Origin: Siphonodentalium dalli
Lineage: Eukaryota > Mollusca > Scaphopoda > Gadilida > Siphonodentaliidae
DNA length: 64,000 bases
Reading direction: 5' to 3'
Assembly: GCA_032622095.1 (NCBI GenBank)
Contig: CP136068.1
Span: 124,069,989 to 124,133,988, forward strand
Every line of letters starts with the position of its first letter. Position 1 is the stretch's first letter. Position numbers and translations under genes: made by a program. The notes beneath the pieces were generated by a model. The model had not been told where the DNA came from. It did no database searches and worked only from the letters and a program-made list of their open reading frames with translations. Positions 10,639-23,144 of this stretch are shown here, in pieces.

Positions 10639-13135
10639 TTAGTAGAGTCGCTTATGTACTTTCGTGGGAATTTTTTGAACAAATGTAGAGACTATGATAT
10701 TATGATAGGGTATCACTTACTCTGTCGGAAAAAGTTTGTTAGACTTCATGGGTCTGCGACTGGAGAGAATTATGACGTCACAAAGATGACGTCATTGTCA
10801 GTTCAGTTCAGATGTAGGGTTATCATAAGAACTAACGAATTCAGCGCATATTTCTTAATTGTTATACATTTTTTTCAGTTAGGGCAATTCATCAATAGTA
10901 GTTTTCAAAGTACAGTACCCAATTTCACGGGAAAATTTTATTCCAGTCAAAGATGGCTGCCAAAATGGCACTAGAAAATAAACGATAATTATTGCTTCAG
11001 TAATGTGGTGACCAATTGTATTGTACAAAACATGTTCGATCTGTCCAAAAAACACTTTAGACAACCGAATTATAGCATCTTGTCAAAAATATATTCCAAT
11101 ATTGTAGCAATAGATTTAAAGAAATGAGCGGTATTCAGTGATGGGAAATAAGTATTCGTGCCACATATGGAATTATTATCACACTTCAACAAAACTGTTC
11201 AATTTCATCCAAGATGGCTACCAAAATGGCAGGCAAAATACAAAAGTCAGTGCTCGTTACGGTACATCGCCCTGGCATTCCATCATGTGGAATTAGGTTA
11301 ATCGGCTATTTTTAAGTAAATGCTCATAGCTTTAATTTCTTATAGACATTAGCGATGTCATATACGGCATACGCGTCATTTCTTCAAATTTTCTAATATT
11401 AAGTGAGGAGGGTGTTGAAGAGAAAATCCAACTCACTATGTGAAATTAGAAGGTATCTTAGAACGCCATCTTAGCTTGGGTGGGCAAGTGTTACTATTCC
11501 AATGTCTAGACTTCTGTGCTATACTCTAAGCCAGAGTACTAATTGAGAAGTATTGGTGGTTACCATATCAAATAGTAATTGATGATGCAGTTAATCGTTA
11601 GTGTTAGTGTTAGTGTTAGTGACATATCGGTAGCAAATGCATATAGTGTATAATAGAAGGTAGCAATATCCAATTGTTTATTGTGATAGCTATGAAGTGA
11701 GATTGTACTTCTCAGCTATACCATGAATCTTGGCAAGCAAGAAACAACACATCCTTGTTTATAAAACACAACCAATAGTAGAATGAATTATATAGCTGCC
11801 ATGGCCTGCTTGCCTCACTATTAGTTGCGCTGTAACCTTTAATTAAATTTGCATGGTAACACAATTTGAACCTCGTTTAGCTGAACTTAGCATGTTTCAA
11901 TCGTATTGATAACCACGACAGATCAAAATAGAATAGACACCCATAGGTGGGTAATATATCCGTATGAGCGGTAGTGTCCCGTATCAAGCTTAAAGTGATA
12001 TATTGTGAATACCAGGTTCTGAAATCTGGATGATTGATTTCAACAAAGTAGTCCAACCACTTTCATTGCATATGTGGAGTTTTGAAAAGTAAATATAAGT
12101 TAGTGACCCCACAGGACATGTTATTCAGTTGAAATGAACATTGCCATACACCAAGCTAGATCCCCACAAACGGGCGAAGTGGTGTGTATGCTTCTTGGCT
12201 TTCCTCGTGTTCAGTTAATTGGTGGTCGCCACACAAAGTGATTCGCCCAATATACGAAAGGTGGCTTGGCATGAAAAAGGTAGGCTGGTATGGACCATTG
12301 ATAGTATACATCAAACTAATATCCCATATTGATTTCTATGATTTAGGCATGTGAACAGTTTAGTGAGACAATACATTACGTTTGTACATCAGTTTAATAG
12401 GAAAGTGATTCTGGGGAAGGGTTATGACTGTGCTGCCGGTCGCACTTGATTTGTGATTATTATGAAGTTTATCGAAATCAACAGGGGCTGCGCAACTGCT
12501 TTGCATATCCAACCACGCAGCTTAGATGACGACAGAATGTGAATGGTAAGCGCAATAGATACGAGCCAAAAATAGACAGGCGATACTTATTATGATACTA
12601 ATTCCAGCGTTTTGACAAACTGTACGACCACATGGTGGGAAACGAGTGAAGCATCCATTGATAGTGATGGGTCTTCCAGTGTCATGTCATTAGTTTGATT
12701 TATTATGTCCAATATACTCTGGAATTCAGGTTATTAATACTGAATGACATTATGGGACAACGCAGTCCACTAACTTCTTACAGCATAATGTGAAGTAATA
12801 GTTGGAGTTAATAACAGCTCATGACGTGCCATGTTGATTCTGGTTATAACGTTATCGTGAACCAAAGGAAATGTGGAAATGAAGGAAGTTGAATCAGCAC
12901 GCGTAACTACGGAGGTGGCCACGGTTCACTATAATAATAATGGCATCTTTCAGATCATATTATATAGGCCGATCCATAATTATCATAATGACTCAAACTG
13001 TTCTAATTCTATTCGACTAGGAGTTATCAGATCAGTCTGGCTATATCCTATAAATTGAATATATCATGCTGGTCTCTATATTTGTTCATGAATTTCCCAC
13101 GGGATCCCAAAATCGGACATAAGCGACTCTACTAA
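10639..13135. mobile_element. ~2.5-kb TIR element inserted in the inverted CTLD intron
   Basis: The terminal inverted repeats are TTAGTAGAGTCGCTTATGT (left) and ACATAAGCGACTCTACTAA (right), followed inward by related 'tttcgtgggaatt' and 'aatttcccacggga'. The plus-strand duplicon runs uninterrupted across this point (about 37125-37140), which gives the empty site. Target duplication is unclear: there is AT-rich sequence at both borders. No coding domain is seen. Two 'aagatggct.ccaaaatggca' motifs occur at about 10950 and 11212, and a (GTTAGT)n microsatellite at 11595-11622. Confidence 0.65.
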
Positions 13136-13687
13136 TTGTTTTATGGTGACATTTCCTACAAAACAAAATAGTTCTGCAAATGGCCACCGCGAGAAGCTAA
13201 AATATGCAATGAAAGTGTTTTATTTATTTACTCGCAGACATTCATGATTTCAGGAAGGAAACTGAGCGCATACCTTATAGATGGGTTCATAATCTAGATA
13301 ATGCATGAGTTCGTTACAAATATTTCCTGTCAAACTCTCCAACGACCAGCCTTGAAAATTGTTGTTTTTATTTTGGTTCAGCCACTTTTTTTTTATACAG
13401 AATTAGAACTTATCTCTCATATTGTGGGGATGAACATGTGTTGGTATAGTACTATATATAGCATACATTCGTTATAAATGAAAATGATTTTTCCTTCAAA
13501 TTTATAGTTAGAAATTGTGATTTTTTAAGGTAACGTTATATACCTTTTCCGGGCATTCCGTATCCGGAATATCGATGAATATAAATAGCTGTTTTATTGA
13601 TTGGGACCCAATCACCGTGTCTAAATTTCTATTTGTTATGACTTCAATTCGTATTTCTGTGACATATAATTCTCGTAGAAAGTCAGT

Positions 13688-13998
13688 TCAAGTATTCATG
13701 GACCTATTTCGATACCGGGAAAAATTCAAAAGCGAATATTATTAGGTTTATTTTGGAGCGCAAATCGCCATGTGGCTTTAATTCAGAGAATAACACTGAT
13801 AACTTAGCAACCGAACATCGGAAGAAAGTATAGCAATCAATGAATCCTTTCTTACTAAAGAATCATCGAGGAGTAGTTATCCCACAGGAATGTTCAAATA
13901 ATAGGTCCTTTGTTGAACTTATTATCTAAACATGTTCCTCAATAAACATGGCTCATTCAGCCCTTTTGTGTATCGGTTGTATGCTTTAATTATAGTAT
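13688..13998. repeat. Scrambled repeat piece within the duplicon intron
   Basis: Absent from the plus-strand duplicon at the matching point (about 36477). Its first part matches 29520-29640 directly ('gcgtattttggagcgcaaa', 'cgggaaaa.tt.aaaagcga'). Its second part (about 13840-13960) is another diverged copy of the segment that contains the 68-bp unit and 'aaacatggctc'. Confidence 0.5.
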
Positions 13999-14126
13999 CA
14001 ACCCCCAATTAATCATAGACAATTCAGATATACACCTTTTAACTGACTGTGGGAATCCATTTAGTATAGAATTTATAGAAATGGTTACGTTTGTTGAAAA
14101 TTCCAACCACATAGACTGTACTATTT

Positions 14127-16744
14127 CACTGTGTGTGGACGGAAGTGAACGCTGGTTTGCGGTATACAGCCATAAACAAAAGACGATCACCTCAGACTGA
14201 CTACGGTACGTATATTTTCGTCTCTTCCTCCAATTGTGTAAAAATCCCAGCCCGGGTGCCAATCTGCCTCGATGAGGGATATGTTCCGCTACATTTTCGT
14301 ACTAATTGCGTTTCAGTGTCGTGTCTAGTTCTCTCGTAAATCAAGGTTAAACCTCCTATGTTCGTGCTAAAACACGTCACGTTTGCGACTAAAAGCACAT
14401 TTTTCAAACTATACGATGTCGTATTTAATAACAAAGACATGTTTTGGATGCCTTAATATCCCATTGAAAGCCACGCTTAGCTTTTGTCCCCTGTTCCTGT
14501 GTTTTCTCGATATACGAGCCAGATTTCAAAGCGTGGTGCTCCAACAGAATTGAACGCCAGATAAAATCTGACAAACAAGCATTGAACGTCCGGTATTTTT
14601 TTCTTATTTGTATTGAACGGCTGGTAAACATTCGATTATACCCTGAAAAATGCCTTTTACGACCGGTTAACATCATATTGCACGTTTCTAACATGATTTC
14701 CACGTGCCACAAATGTACATTTCACACATTTCTACAGCCAATATTGCTACTTGTGCTAACAACTGTTTATTAAAATGGTCAAATGCCAGTCAAGATCTGA
14801 GATGCATTAGATTATCGTACAAATAGTTCTGTGAATGTCCAAAGTTTGAGATTTGCCCTTGTTTATTATCTTAACTAGCACTTTAACTATCATGAGTGAC
14901 CATGACAACCCCACTTTCTTTTGTCGATGGTAGTCTTTTACATTTTAAAACTATAGATTAACTATAGTTTATAATGTGCTAGAATTTGTCCAAAATACGA
15001 CAAATTCTATCTTGTTTTAGTGGAAATAAGTCACACGATAGAATGTTCAAGAAAATAACACAATACAACACAGTATAAACGATATACTAGTATGTTTATA
15101 AATGTAAAATATTATCTTCGACCAAAGATGGTAGGTTTCCAAGGTTACACTCGAGAAAAGCGAAACCGTTTATTTGTACATGATGGTTGGTATACAATAA
15201 TATCGACACATAATACGGGGCATCCTAAGTCCCAATGCGATGTACCACATATGGGCGTATATTTAAAGAGCGTTTTATGATTACAAAGTTCCATATACTA
15301 GTAACATACATATACAGGGTTTGGTTGAACCTATTTGTCCTGACAGTTCACGAAAAAATATAATTTCAACGAGTGGATCACCATAATTGTCCTTACCGCG
15401 CACAGTTTGGACGCGTGTGGTATTTTTTTTTAACAAACTACGAAAAATAAACAGGAGTCAGCACCCAATACTACATGTTCGACGAGTGATGTTTGTGACC
15501 AAATCGCCACCTATATACATGACTGGGCAGGTGAACGTGTAACTGGTGTTACCACACCATCTTCATGTTGATCCACACTGGCACGTTCGTGGATTTTAAA
15601 ATGTCTGCTCAAGCTAGTTTTGTGTTTGGTGGTGAATGTACAGTCGGGCTTCCGACACCAGAACTTAGGTGTTGCTGGGGCATCCGACCCAAGATTATCA
15701 AAGGATTCGTCCATCTGAAATATAGAAATGGAGTGTATATATATATATATAGATTCAGCGACACGTCGAAATGAGGTCCACCAGAAGCATCGGAAGCAAG
15801 AGGAAGGGCTACATAAAAGGGCACTTTATATATGTATATGTTATGGACTATAACCAATGGAATACACACACGTCAGTTTAATATATATGTGTATAGTTTA
15901 ACAACTCCTTGCAAATTCCTTCAATTTTACATGCATTGCATGCAGTATGGTGACAAAAGGGCAATCTGTGGCACCTCTCGCCCCCTAGACCGAGGTCAAA
16001 TGTTCCCTCCGCATAATCGCATCCGGTGCCCCTGGTCCTGTTTGATGGCATGACCCTCCACGTGAAATATATGGAATATTCTATTTAGGTGTATGTATTT
16101 GTACCCTTTGTCACCATTGAGTTGAAATTTTTCAACTAGGCTAAATAAAAAATGCAAATTTAGAATAAAAATCCAGTCACTCCAATATACATAGATAATT
16201 AAGTGTATGGCATTCTATATGGTGTAATTGAAAGTTTACCAGCCGTTCAATACAAATAAGAAAACAAATACCGGGCGTACTTTCAATGTTTGTTTGTCAG
16301 ATTTTACCTGCCGTTCAATTCTGTTGCAGTACCACGCTTTGAAATCTGGCTCGTAATATCGAGAAAACACAAGAAACAGGGCCCAATCGCTAAGCATGGC
16401 TTTCAATGTGATATTAAGGCACCCAAAACATGTTTTTGTTATCAAATACGACATCGTATAGTTTGAAAAATGTGCTTTTTATCGCAAACGTGACGTGTTT
16501 TTAGCACGAAAATAGGAGGTTTAACCTTGATTTACGAGAGAACTAGACACGACACTGAAACACAATAAGTACGAAAATGTAGCAGAACATACACCTCATC
16601 GATGCAGATTGGCAACCGGGCTGGGATTTTTACACAATTGGAGGAAAAGACAAACATATACGTACCGTAGTCAGCCTGAGGTGAGCGACTTTTGTTTATG
16701 GCTGTTTACCGCAAACCAGCGTTCACTTCCGTCCACACACAGTG
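14127..16744. mobile_element. 2.6-kb DNA transposon with ~508-bp terminal inverted repeats
   Basis: It starts CACTGTGTGTGGACGGAAGT and ends with the inverse complement of that sequence. The two arms (14127-14634 and 16238-16744) are alignable over about 508 bp. TATTT flanks both sides (14122-14126 and 16745-16749), while the plus-strand duplicon has a single TATAT at the same place (within ctactatatcagag, complement of about 36355-36372). The loop of about 1.6 kb carries a C2H2 zinc-finger exon on the minus strand. I recognise no catalytic transposase domain, so the superfamily is open. Five-base duplications and long arms are unlike hAT (8), piggyBac (TTAA) or mariner (TA). Confidence 0.8.
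15511..15714 (-). CDS. C2H2 zinc-finger exon carried inside the transposon
   Basis: On the minus strand a good acceptor (ctatatttcag, AG at 15716-15715) leads into 67 codons with one clean zinc finger: C-x4-C-x12-H-x3-H (WCRKPDC...SLSRHFKIHE, residues about 20-43 of the frame). The preceding residues are DESFDNLGSDAPATPKF and a short tail runs to a stop at 15513-15511. The match to the classical finger spacing, including the hydrophobic positions (F before H, L at the usual helix position), makes chance unlikely. Upstream exons are not evident. It lies wholly between the long inverted repeats, so it may be a DNA-binding part of the element's own protein or a captured host exon. Confidence 0.55.
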   Translation of the reverse strand: MDESFDNLGSDAPATPKFWCRKPDCTFTTKHKTSLSRHFKIHERASVDQHEDGVVTPVTRSPAQSCI

Positions 16745-17114
16745 TATTTCAGAGAACAAAATTCCTTAACTGCATTTAGTCCTAGTTTTAGGGATGAATT
16801 AGCGAATAACATACGGTAATGCGTCCACTAACAATAATCCCTGCTCATATATCTAACAACTACGTTCTTTTCTGCCTATTTTGATATACATTTTATGGCA
16901 ATAACTGCTTTGGGCAAGATTATTCGCTATTCACTTCTGAACATCCAAGCCGAGTGTCCCACATCATTTTACCCCTTTCTATACTAAATGTAGTCTCCCA
17001 GTCAGTTAAAAAGTTTACACCGGAATGGTTTTTTATTGAGTTGGAGGAATGTAAGATGATAAAAGCAGACGACAGATAGATAAAAGTGCTGAATGAGACA
17101 TATTTCCTGAAGGA

Positions 17115-18019
17115 AATGTCTATGGGATAACTACTCTTCAATGATGCTTTAGTATAGAAAGGGTTAAACTTATTATCTGAACATTTCCTATGGGATAACT
17201 ACTCATCAATGATGCTTTAGTAATGAAAGGGTTAAACTTATTATCTGAACATTTCCTATGGGATAACTACTCTTCAACGATGCTTTAGTATAGAAAGGGT
17301 TCAACTTATTATCTGAACATTTCCTATGGGATAACTACTCTTCAATGTTTCTTTAGTATAGAAAGGGTTCAACTTATTATCTGAACATTTCCTATGGGAT
17401 AACTACTCGTCAATGATGCTTTAGTATAGAAAGGGTTCAACTTATTATCTGAACATTTCCTATGGGATAACACTCTTCAATGTTTCTTTAGTATAGAAAT
17501 GGTTCAACTTATTATCTGAACATTTCCTATGGGATAACTACTCGTCAATGATGCTTTAGTATAGAAAGGGTTCAACTTATTATCTGAACATTTCCTATGG
17601 GATAACTACTCTTCAATGTTTCTTTAGTATAGAAAGGCTTAAACTTATTATCTGAACATTTCCTATGGGATAACTACTCTTCAATGTTTCTTTAGTATAG
17701 AAAGGGTTCAACTTATTATCTGAACATTTCCTATGGGATAACTACTCTTCAACGATGCTTTAGTATAGAAAGGGTTCAACTTATTATCTGAACATTTCCT
17801 ATGGGATAACTACTCTTCAATGTTTCTTTAGTATAGAAAGGGTTCAACTTATTATCTGAACATTTCCTATGGGATAACTACTCGTCAATGATGCTTTATT
17901 ATAGAAAGGGTTCAACTTATTATCTGAACATTTCCTATGGGATAACTACTCTTCAATGTTTCTTTAGTATAGAAATGGTTCAACTTATTATCTGAACATT
18001 TCCTATGGGATAACTACTG
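17115..18019. repeat. 68-bp minisatellite, about 13 units
   Basis: The marker 'acatttcctatggg' recurs at 17181, 17249, 17317 and onward at 68-bp steps to about 17996. Units fall into subtypes (tcaatgatgcttta, tcaatgtttcttta, tcaacgatgcttta), showing homogenisation in blocks. A single unit in opposite orientation occurs at 35962-36030 in the paralogous intron, the apparent progenitor. The array ends inside truncated CTLD exon 2. Confidence 0.92.
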
Positions 18020-18170
18020 TTGACTAGGTCGTATCCCAGTTCCCGACATCGAGTGCTTGCAGCAGCATGGGTCCTCAGCTCTCTGTAGAAAATCAGCAGC
18101 TCAGTCTCCGTCCGCTCATCGAACACTTGGATGTATGATGACGTCACACGAGCCACTTTTTTCAGTTCCT
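18020..18170 (-). pseudogene. Truncated CTLD exon 2 of the inverted lectin copy
   Basis: On the minus strand an acceptor (ctattccaaag, AG at 18172-18171) is followed by an open frame aligned without gaps to exon 2 of the plus-strand gene: EELKKVARVTSSYIQVFDE, then TETELLIFYRELRTH, then AASTRCRELGYDLV. That covers the start of the CTLD fold including its first conserved cysteine. After GYDLV the sequence runs straight into the 68-bp minisatellite, so the last ~20 codons, the donor and about 110 bp of intron are gone. A first exon for this copy was looked for upstream (18.2-31 kb, minus strand) and not found. Confidence 0.8.
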
Positions 18171-18379
18171 CTTTGGAATAGAAAATAAACGAAACTTACG
18201 TTATAAAGGCTGAATTTAATATAACAAAAAAACTAAATATTCACCTTTTAGTCGAACAATAAAAAAACACAAGCACAAAAAAAAAAAACAAACAAACAAA
18301 ACAACAACAAAAATTAAAAAGAAACATACTAATCAAAACACGGAAACAACAAAACATATACCAGTGTTTTGAAATTTAA

Positions 18380-20310
18380 AAAAATGTGATAGCTCCCATC
18401 TAGTGGTCACCCCAAAGATCAGTATGAAGTTTTGTGACTACCGAATGAGGGATGTGGTCTGCAGGGTGTGCCAAAAGATTAATCGTACAAAGAGAAAAAT
18501 CCAAGATGGCTGCCGGCGGCCATGGTTTTCAACGAAATTCGGAAAAGATATGATGGCTCCCATCTAGTGGTCACCTAAACTATCCATATGAAGTTTGGTG
18601 ACAATAGGGTGAGAGATGACGTCTATAAGGTGTGCCAAAGGATTTTTGTCTTGCAGAGGGTAAGATCCAAGATGACTGCGGGCCGCCATGGTTTTCATCG
18701 AAAATTGTTCATGTTCAATGGCTCCCACCTAAAGGTGATCCTAAACATTCCCGAAAATTCCAAAACAATTCGCCAATAAATGCGGGCTACAGGCTGTCAA
18801 ATTTGAAATTCAAGATGGCTGCTGATGGCTATGTTTTTTTAACGAATTTCGGTGAAAACAATTATTATAAATAAGGGCTGCAGGGTGTGTCGATGGATTC
18901 AAATGTGAAATTATGTAGGCCATGTTTTTAAACGAATTTCGGAGAATAAAAAATGTGACTCACATCTAGTGGTCACCCTGAAGATCCGTATGAAGTTTGG
19001 TGATGGTCGGATGCGGGAGTTGGCCTGTATGGCGTGCCGAAGATTTAGCCATACAAAGTGTAAAATCCATGATGACTGCTGCCGGCCATGTTTTTCAACG
19101 AAGTTCGGAAAAAAATTGATGGCTCCCACCTAGAGATCACACAAAATATCAAGTTTGTTGATGATCCGATGAGGGACGTGGTCTGTAGGGTATGCCAAAG
19201 TATTTAGTCATGCAGAGAGTAAAATCCAAGGTGGCTGCCGGTGGCCACGTTTGATCGAAAATCGTTCAAATCTGATAGCTCCCATCTAGAGGTAAACATG
19301 ACTGTAAATTTCAGAACAGTTCTCTTATAAATGAGGGTTGCAGGCTGTGCCGATGGATTCAAATTTGAAATGCTGTAGGCCATGTTTTTAAACGAATTTC
19401 GGAGAATAAAAAATAAGGCTCCCATCTAGTGGTCACCATGAATATTCGTATGAAGTTTGGTGATGGTCGAATGCGGGAGGTGGCGTGTATGATGTGCCAA
19501 AGGATTTAGTCGTACAAAGAGTAAAATGCTAGATGGCCCACTGACGGCCATCTTTTTCATCGAAAATTTCAAATTAGATGGCTCCCATCTAGATGTAATC
19601 CTAAACACGTCTGTGAATGTTTCAAAAGAATTTTCCAATAAATGGGGGCTGAGTGTGTGCAGATGGATTCAAATTTGAAATCCAAGATGGCTTCTGGCGG
19701 TCATGTTTTTAACGAATTTCTGAGAGAGAAAAAATATGGCTCATATCTAGAGGTCACCCCGAAGATTCATATGAAGTTTGTTGATGATCGGATGCGCGGG
19801 AGGTGGCCTGTAGAGTGTGCAGAACGATTTAGTCATACAAAGAGTAAAATCAAAGATGACCACTGGCGACCATGTTTTTCAACGAAATTCGGAAACAATT
19901 GATGGCTCACAACTAGAGATCACCCAAATATCAAGTTCGTTGATGATCGGGTGAGGAGTGTGGTCTGTAGGGTGTGCCACAGTATTTAGTAATGCAGAGA
20001 GTAAATTCCAAGATGGCCCGCGATCATGTATTTCATAGAAAATTGTTCAAATTTGACTGCTCCCATCCGGAATTTAAAAAAGTGATCCTAGACATACGTG
20101 TAAAATTTCAAATCAATTATCCAATAAATGCGGGCCGAAGGCTTTGCCGATGGATTCAAATCTGAAATCAAAGATGCATGGCTTCTAGTGGCTATGTTTA
20201 ACGAATTTAGGAAAATGTCGATGGCTCTCATCTAGAGGTCACCCCGCATATCAATATGAAGTTTGTGACGAACTGAGATGTGACCTGCAGGGTGTCCTAA
20301 CGGAAATTGT
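18380..20310. repeat. Satellite-like block, ~160/320-bp units ('aagatggctgcc...ggtcacc')
   Basis: Repeating order of motifs: 'gatggctcccatctagtggtcacc', 'atgaagtttggtgatg', 'ggtgtgccaaaggattta', 'caaagagtaaaatccaagatggctgc', 'ggccatgtttttcaacgaa.ttcgg'. Landmarks near 18424, 18589, 18990, 19148, 19451, 19771, 19930 and 20259 give a basic step near 160 bp, often doubled to about 320. Copies are heavily diverged. An inverted fragment is at 26870-27115. Confidence 0.8.
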
Positions 20311-20692
20311 TGACGGATCACGCACGGATGATGGACGCCGACCATAGCAATAACTTGACTTTGTAGTAAAAAAAAAGTAGTGTCAATGGCATAACATGTA
20401 CTACTTAAATTTTGTGTCTAAACGAATCCTAGCTTCATGTCTGATCCGATGCTTAAAGGCCTTCGAATCAAGTGCTCGGCGAATAGAAAGTTTCGCCAAT
20501 CATATCATAATTATTAAAGCAATATTATAACATGTTACCAAAAGCATGTATAGGCTTCTCAATGTGTCAACATTAAATCATTGCGGTGTTTGTAAGAACA
20601 TTTAATATAAAGTGTTACAAAGGCGTCTATTTGTTTTTAATGCTAAGAAAAAAAATACTTCAAATAAGTGAACGAGGAGACAACAAGCAACG

Positions 20693-20850
20693 CCCCGTAC
20701 CTGATCATAATCAACTCCCCGTACCTGATCATAATCAACGCCCCGTACCTGATCATAATCAACGCCCCGTACCTGATCATAATCAACGCCCCGTACCTGA
20801 TCATAATCAACGCCCCGTACCTGATCATAATCAACGCCCCGTACCCCGTA
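20693..20850. repeat. 24-bp minisatellite, about 6.5 units
   Basis: Unit ccccgtacctgatcataatc plus aacg, nearly invariant. Because 24 is a multiple of three, several frames stay open on both strands (for example RPVPDHNQ repeats). That openness is a property of the repeat and not evidence for a gene. Confidence 0.95.
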
Positions 20851-21289
20851 TCAACGCTATTTGTATTTTAGTGTCACATTATATTTCGAATGGCTGTCGT
20901 CTGTTTATATTAACTGAATACACATCCAAATGAATTAATCCGTGAGCCAATTCTCAAAAGACGCTTAGTTGCACCCCCTCTCATTTTTCATTTCTATATA
21001 TCAATATGTCAGTCAAATCCTGTCGGTCACATTGACACTAATATCCGGTTATCAAAAGTGTCAAAAGGGTGAGCAAAGTGGTAAGATAATATGATATATG
21101 AGTACCTTTATATTGAAATACATTGTAGTACAAAACCTTGTAGATACTATACATTCGTTCCAATATATGTTTAGCTACCCAAGAAAGTTCTATTAGCTCT
21201 ATAAATATAATGTTCTCCCCTTATTTTTCTAAAAACCTGCTAGAGTCTCACCCTGTTAGTAACCCAGAATATATCGACCATTTGTTTTG

Positions 21290-21527
21290 CCAAAAACGCT
21301 AATTATTATTACCACTTGATTTTAGAGTTATCCATTTTCATCCGCATCTTCGTCCGTTTGACCAAGTGCTTCTGGTCCACAAACAATAGAAATATCAAAC
21401 TTCAAAAATCGATATATAATCACCCTGAGCTTTGATGGGCGGATTCCTCGACTCGAATCAAATATTTTTTACCCCCGAAGCCAAAGAAATAGTAAATTAG
21501 GAGTGTCTGGTCGGATTGAGTACCTTT
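21290..21527. mobile_element. Partial copy of the AGGTACTCAA MITE family
   Basis: The right end 'ggtcggattgagtacct' plus TTAA is clear, preceded by 'cctcgactcgaatcaaatattttttacccccgaagcc' and, further left, 'cacttgattttagagttatcca.tttcatccgc' shared with 41.2-41.6 kb. The left terminus is missing or eroded. Confidence 0.6.
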
Positions 21528-21999
21528 AATAATAAATGTATTTTAACATGCATGTTTCTGGAAATCAGTGATAAATGTGTTTTTTTAAATATAAATTATG
21601 GTGCCACTCCCGCAGCACATCCTGACTCGAACAGCGCCATGAAAATGGTCAACATGGAAGCGTGGTTGAAAGGTGTCTGTTCCGAATACAAAATTGTTGG
21701 TAGCAGGAAATGCATCAATTTACGACGTTAATTTTACTGGGATGAAATTAAAGTTTGTTACTGAACACTAAATCACCTGATGCACATTTACTCACGTGAG
21801 GCATATTCATGGAGTCACACTATATGAATTTGTTGCATATCGCTGGGTGTCTATACGTCTGACCTGCATGGATACGCACAGACGTACGAGGACGTCACGG
21901 GAAAACAACAAGAGACCAACACCAAAATTTCCAACAACGCTTTCGTGGTATGCATGCCATTGCATGGCGTCTATCAGAGGATTTGTGCGATATCGTTTT

Positions 22000-23140
22000 G
22001 GGCAGTAGAATTTTGATACACTTTTCCAAATTGCTGAAAAAAGCACCGATATTAATATGATACGAACTATCACCACAGGCGTTCGCGAGATAGTTTTCTT
22101 AATTAACGTAGTTTTTTTCTCGTTTTTATTTGGATACTTATGAAAATTATTTCGCTTTGGTAAGTCTTTTTATATCGACCGCGCACCCTCCGCTCGGGTG
22201 ATTTTGAACCTTAATCGAATTATCTAAAAAGACAAACGACTCGTCTGTCTGTCATTTACGGGTACGTCCTGATGTAGCCATTTGTGTATATGGTTACCCA
22301 GCCCCCTCTTCCTTGTCTGTCCCAGGTATTAATTTCCGTTCATTATTGGCTTGGGGGCTTTGCTTAGCTGTCAGAACTATTGTTTCTTGATTTACCCGCA
22401 TTGTTCCAAAGGTAGATACATGTATCAGGTAGAAGATATACCTGTGGAACAAACAACTGGTACTAAATCTAAATGACAATGAGCTTAACAAACTCACGAA
22501 GAATAGTTGGAGGCGCTTGCCAGAATAACATGATAAATCTAGTCAGAGGCGACGTAGGCGGGGGCATAGGGGCTATGTGTCCCCACATTTGTTTCACCAA
22601 TTATATCAGTACCTCAAAGTTGTATCAAATAGTCCGCCTCCAATGTGACTACCAAAACCACCCAAAGTGCACCGAATTGAACCTATTTTTTCTTCCAAAT
22701 TTTCTCAGACACAGGACCCACTGGCGTGCTCGGGTGTGTCGCACTAATATTTTGAAAGTGACCCCAAGTCTGGGTCACATAATTATAAGTTGACACTATA
22801 GACTTTTCTGTTCAGTGTAAACCCAAAAATATATATATACCTGTACTGAATTACCAATGCGGTGCGTGTCCCGTGATAATCTAAGTTTTAAGGATGGATT
22901 ATTTCCTCCTAAATACGCTTTATATAATTCAGGGGTATTAAATAATGGATATGAGTCGAACACACCTGTCCGGAAACGCTTCTGTCGATATTTTCTTATA
23001 CCATGCGATAATTAGATAGGACAATTTTCGTTACTATTTTTAGATTAGACCCTCATGAAACGTTCAGGCCATCTCTGGTAGAGATAGAGTTCTGCGCTTG
23101 CTATATTGTTACACTTAGTGCATCATGATAATATTATCGT
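22000..23140. other. No gene or repeat recognised
   Basis: Mixed-composition sequence with only short frames. No splice-supported exon, TIR pair or tandem repeat was found. Confidence 0.5.
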
Positions 23141-23144
23141 TTAA

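Larger units (their letters stand above)
7860..18019 (-). other. Expanded intron 2 of the inverted CTLD copy
   Basis: Reading down the minus strand, blocks match the 1.9-kb intron 2 of the plus-strand gene in the same order: 16860-17150 ~ 36000-36275; 16750-16860 ~ 36270-36370; 13999-14121 ~ 36375-36475; 13136-13690 ~ 36480-37125; 10406-10638 ~ 37140-37365; 7860-8204 ~ 37370-37737. The breaks are filled by insertions at 8212-10398, 10639-13135 and 14127-16744, an extra scrambled piece at about 13690-13998, and the minisatellite at 17115-18019. Confidence 0.8.

Noticed and set aside
17115-18019. CRISPR-like regular array
   Set aside because: The whole 68-bp unit repeats; there are no unique spacers, and the surroundings are eukaryotic. 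The same applies to the 59-bp and 44-bp arrays at 42.4-44.1 kb.
20586-20933. 115-codon frame with RPVPDHNQ repeats
   Set aside because: The repeats come from a 24-bp minisatellite that keeps several frames open on both strands. There is no signal peptide, splice or start support.
21516-21731. 71-codon frame with a possible acceptor (cactcccgcag)
   Set aside because: No donor, no recognisable domain and a MITE end just upstream; support is too thin to call an exon.
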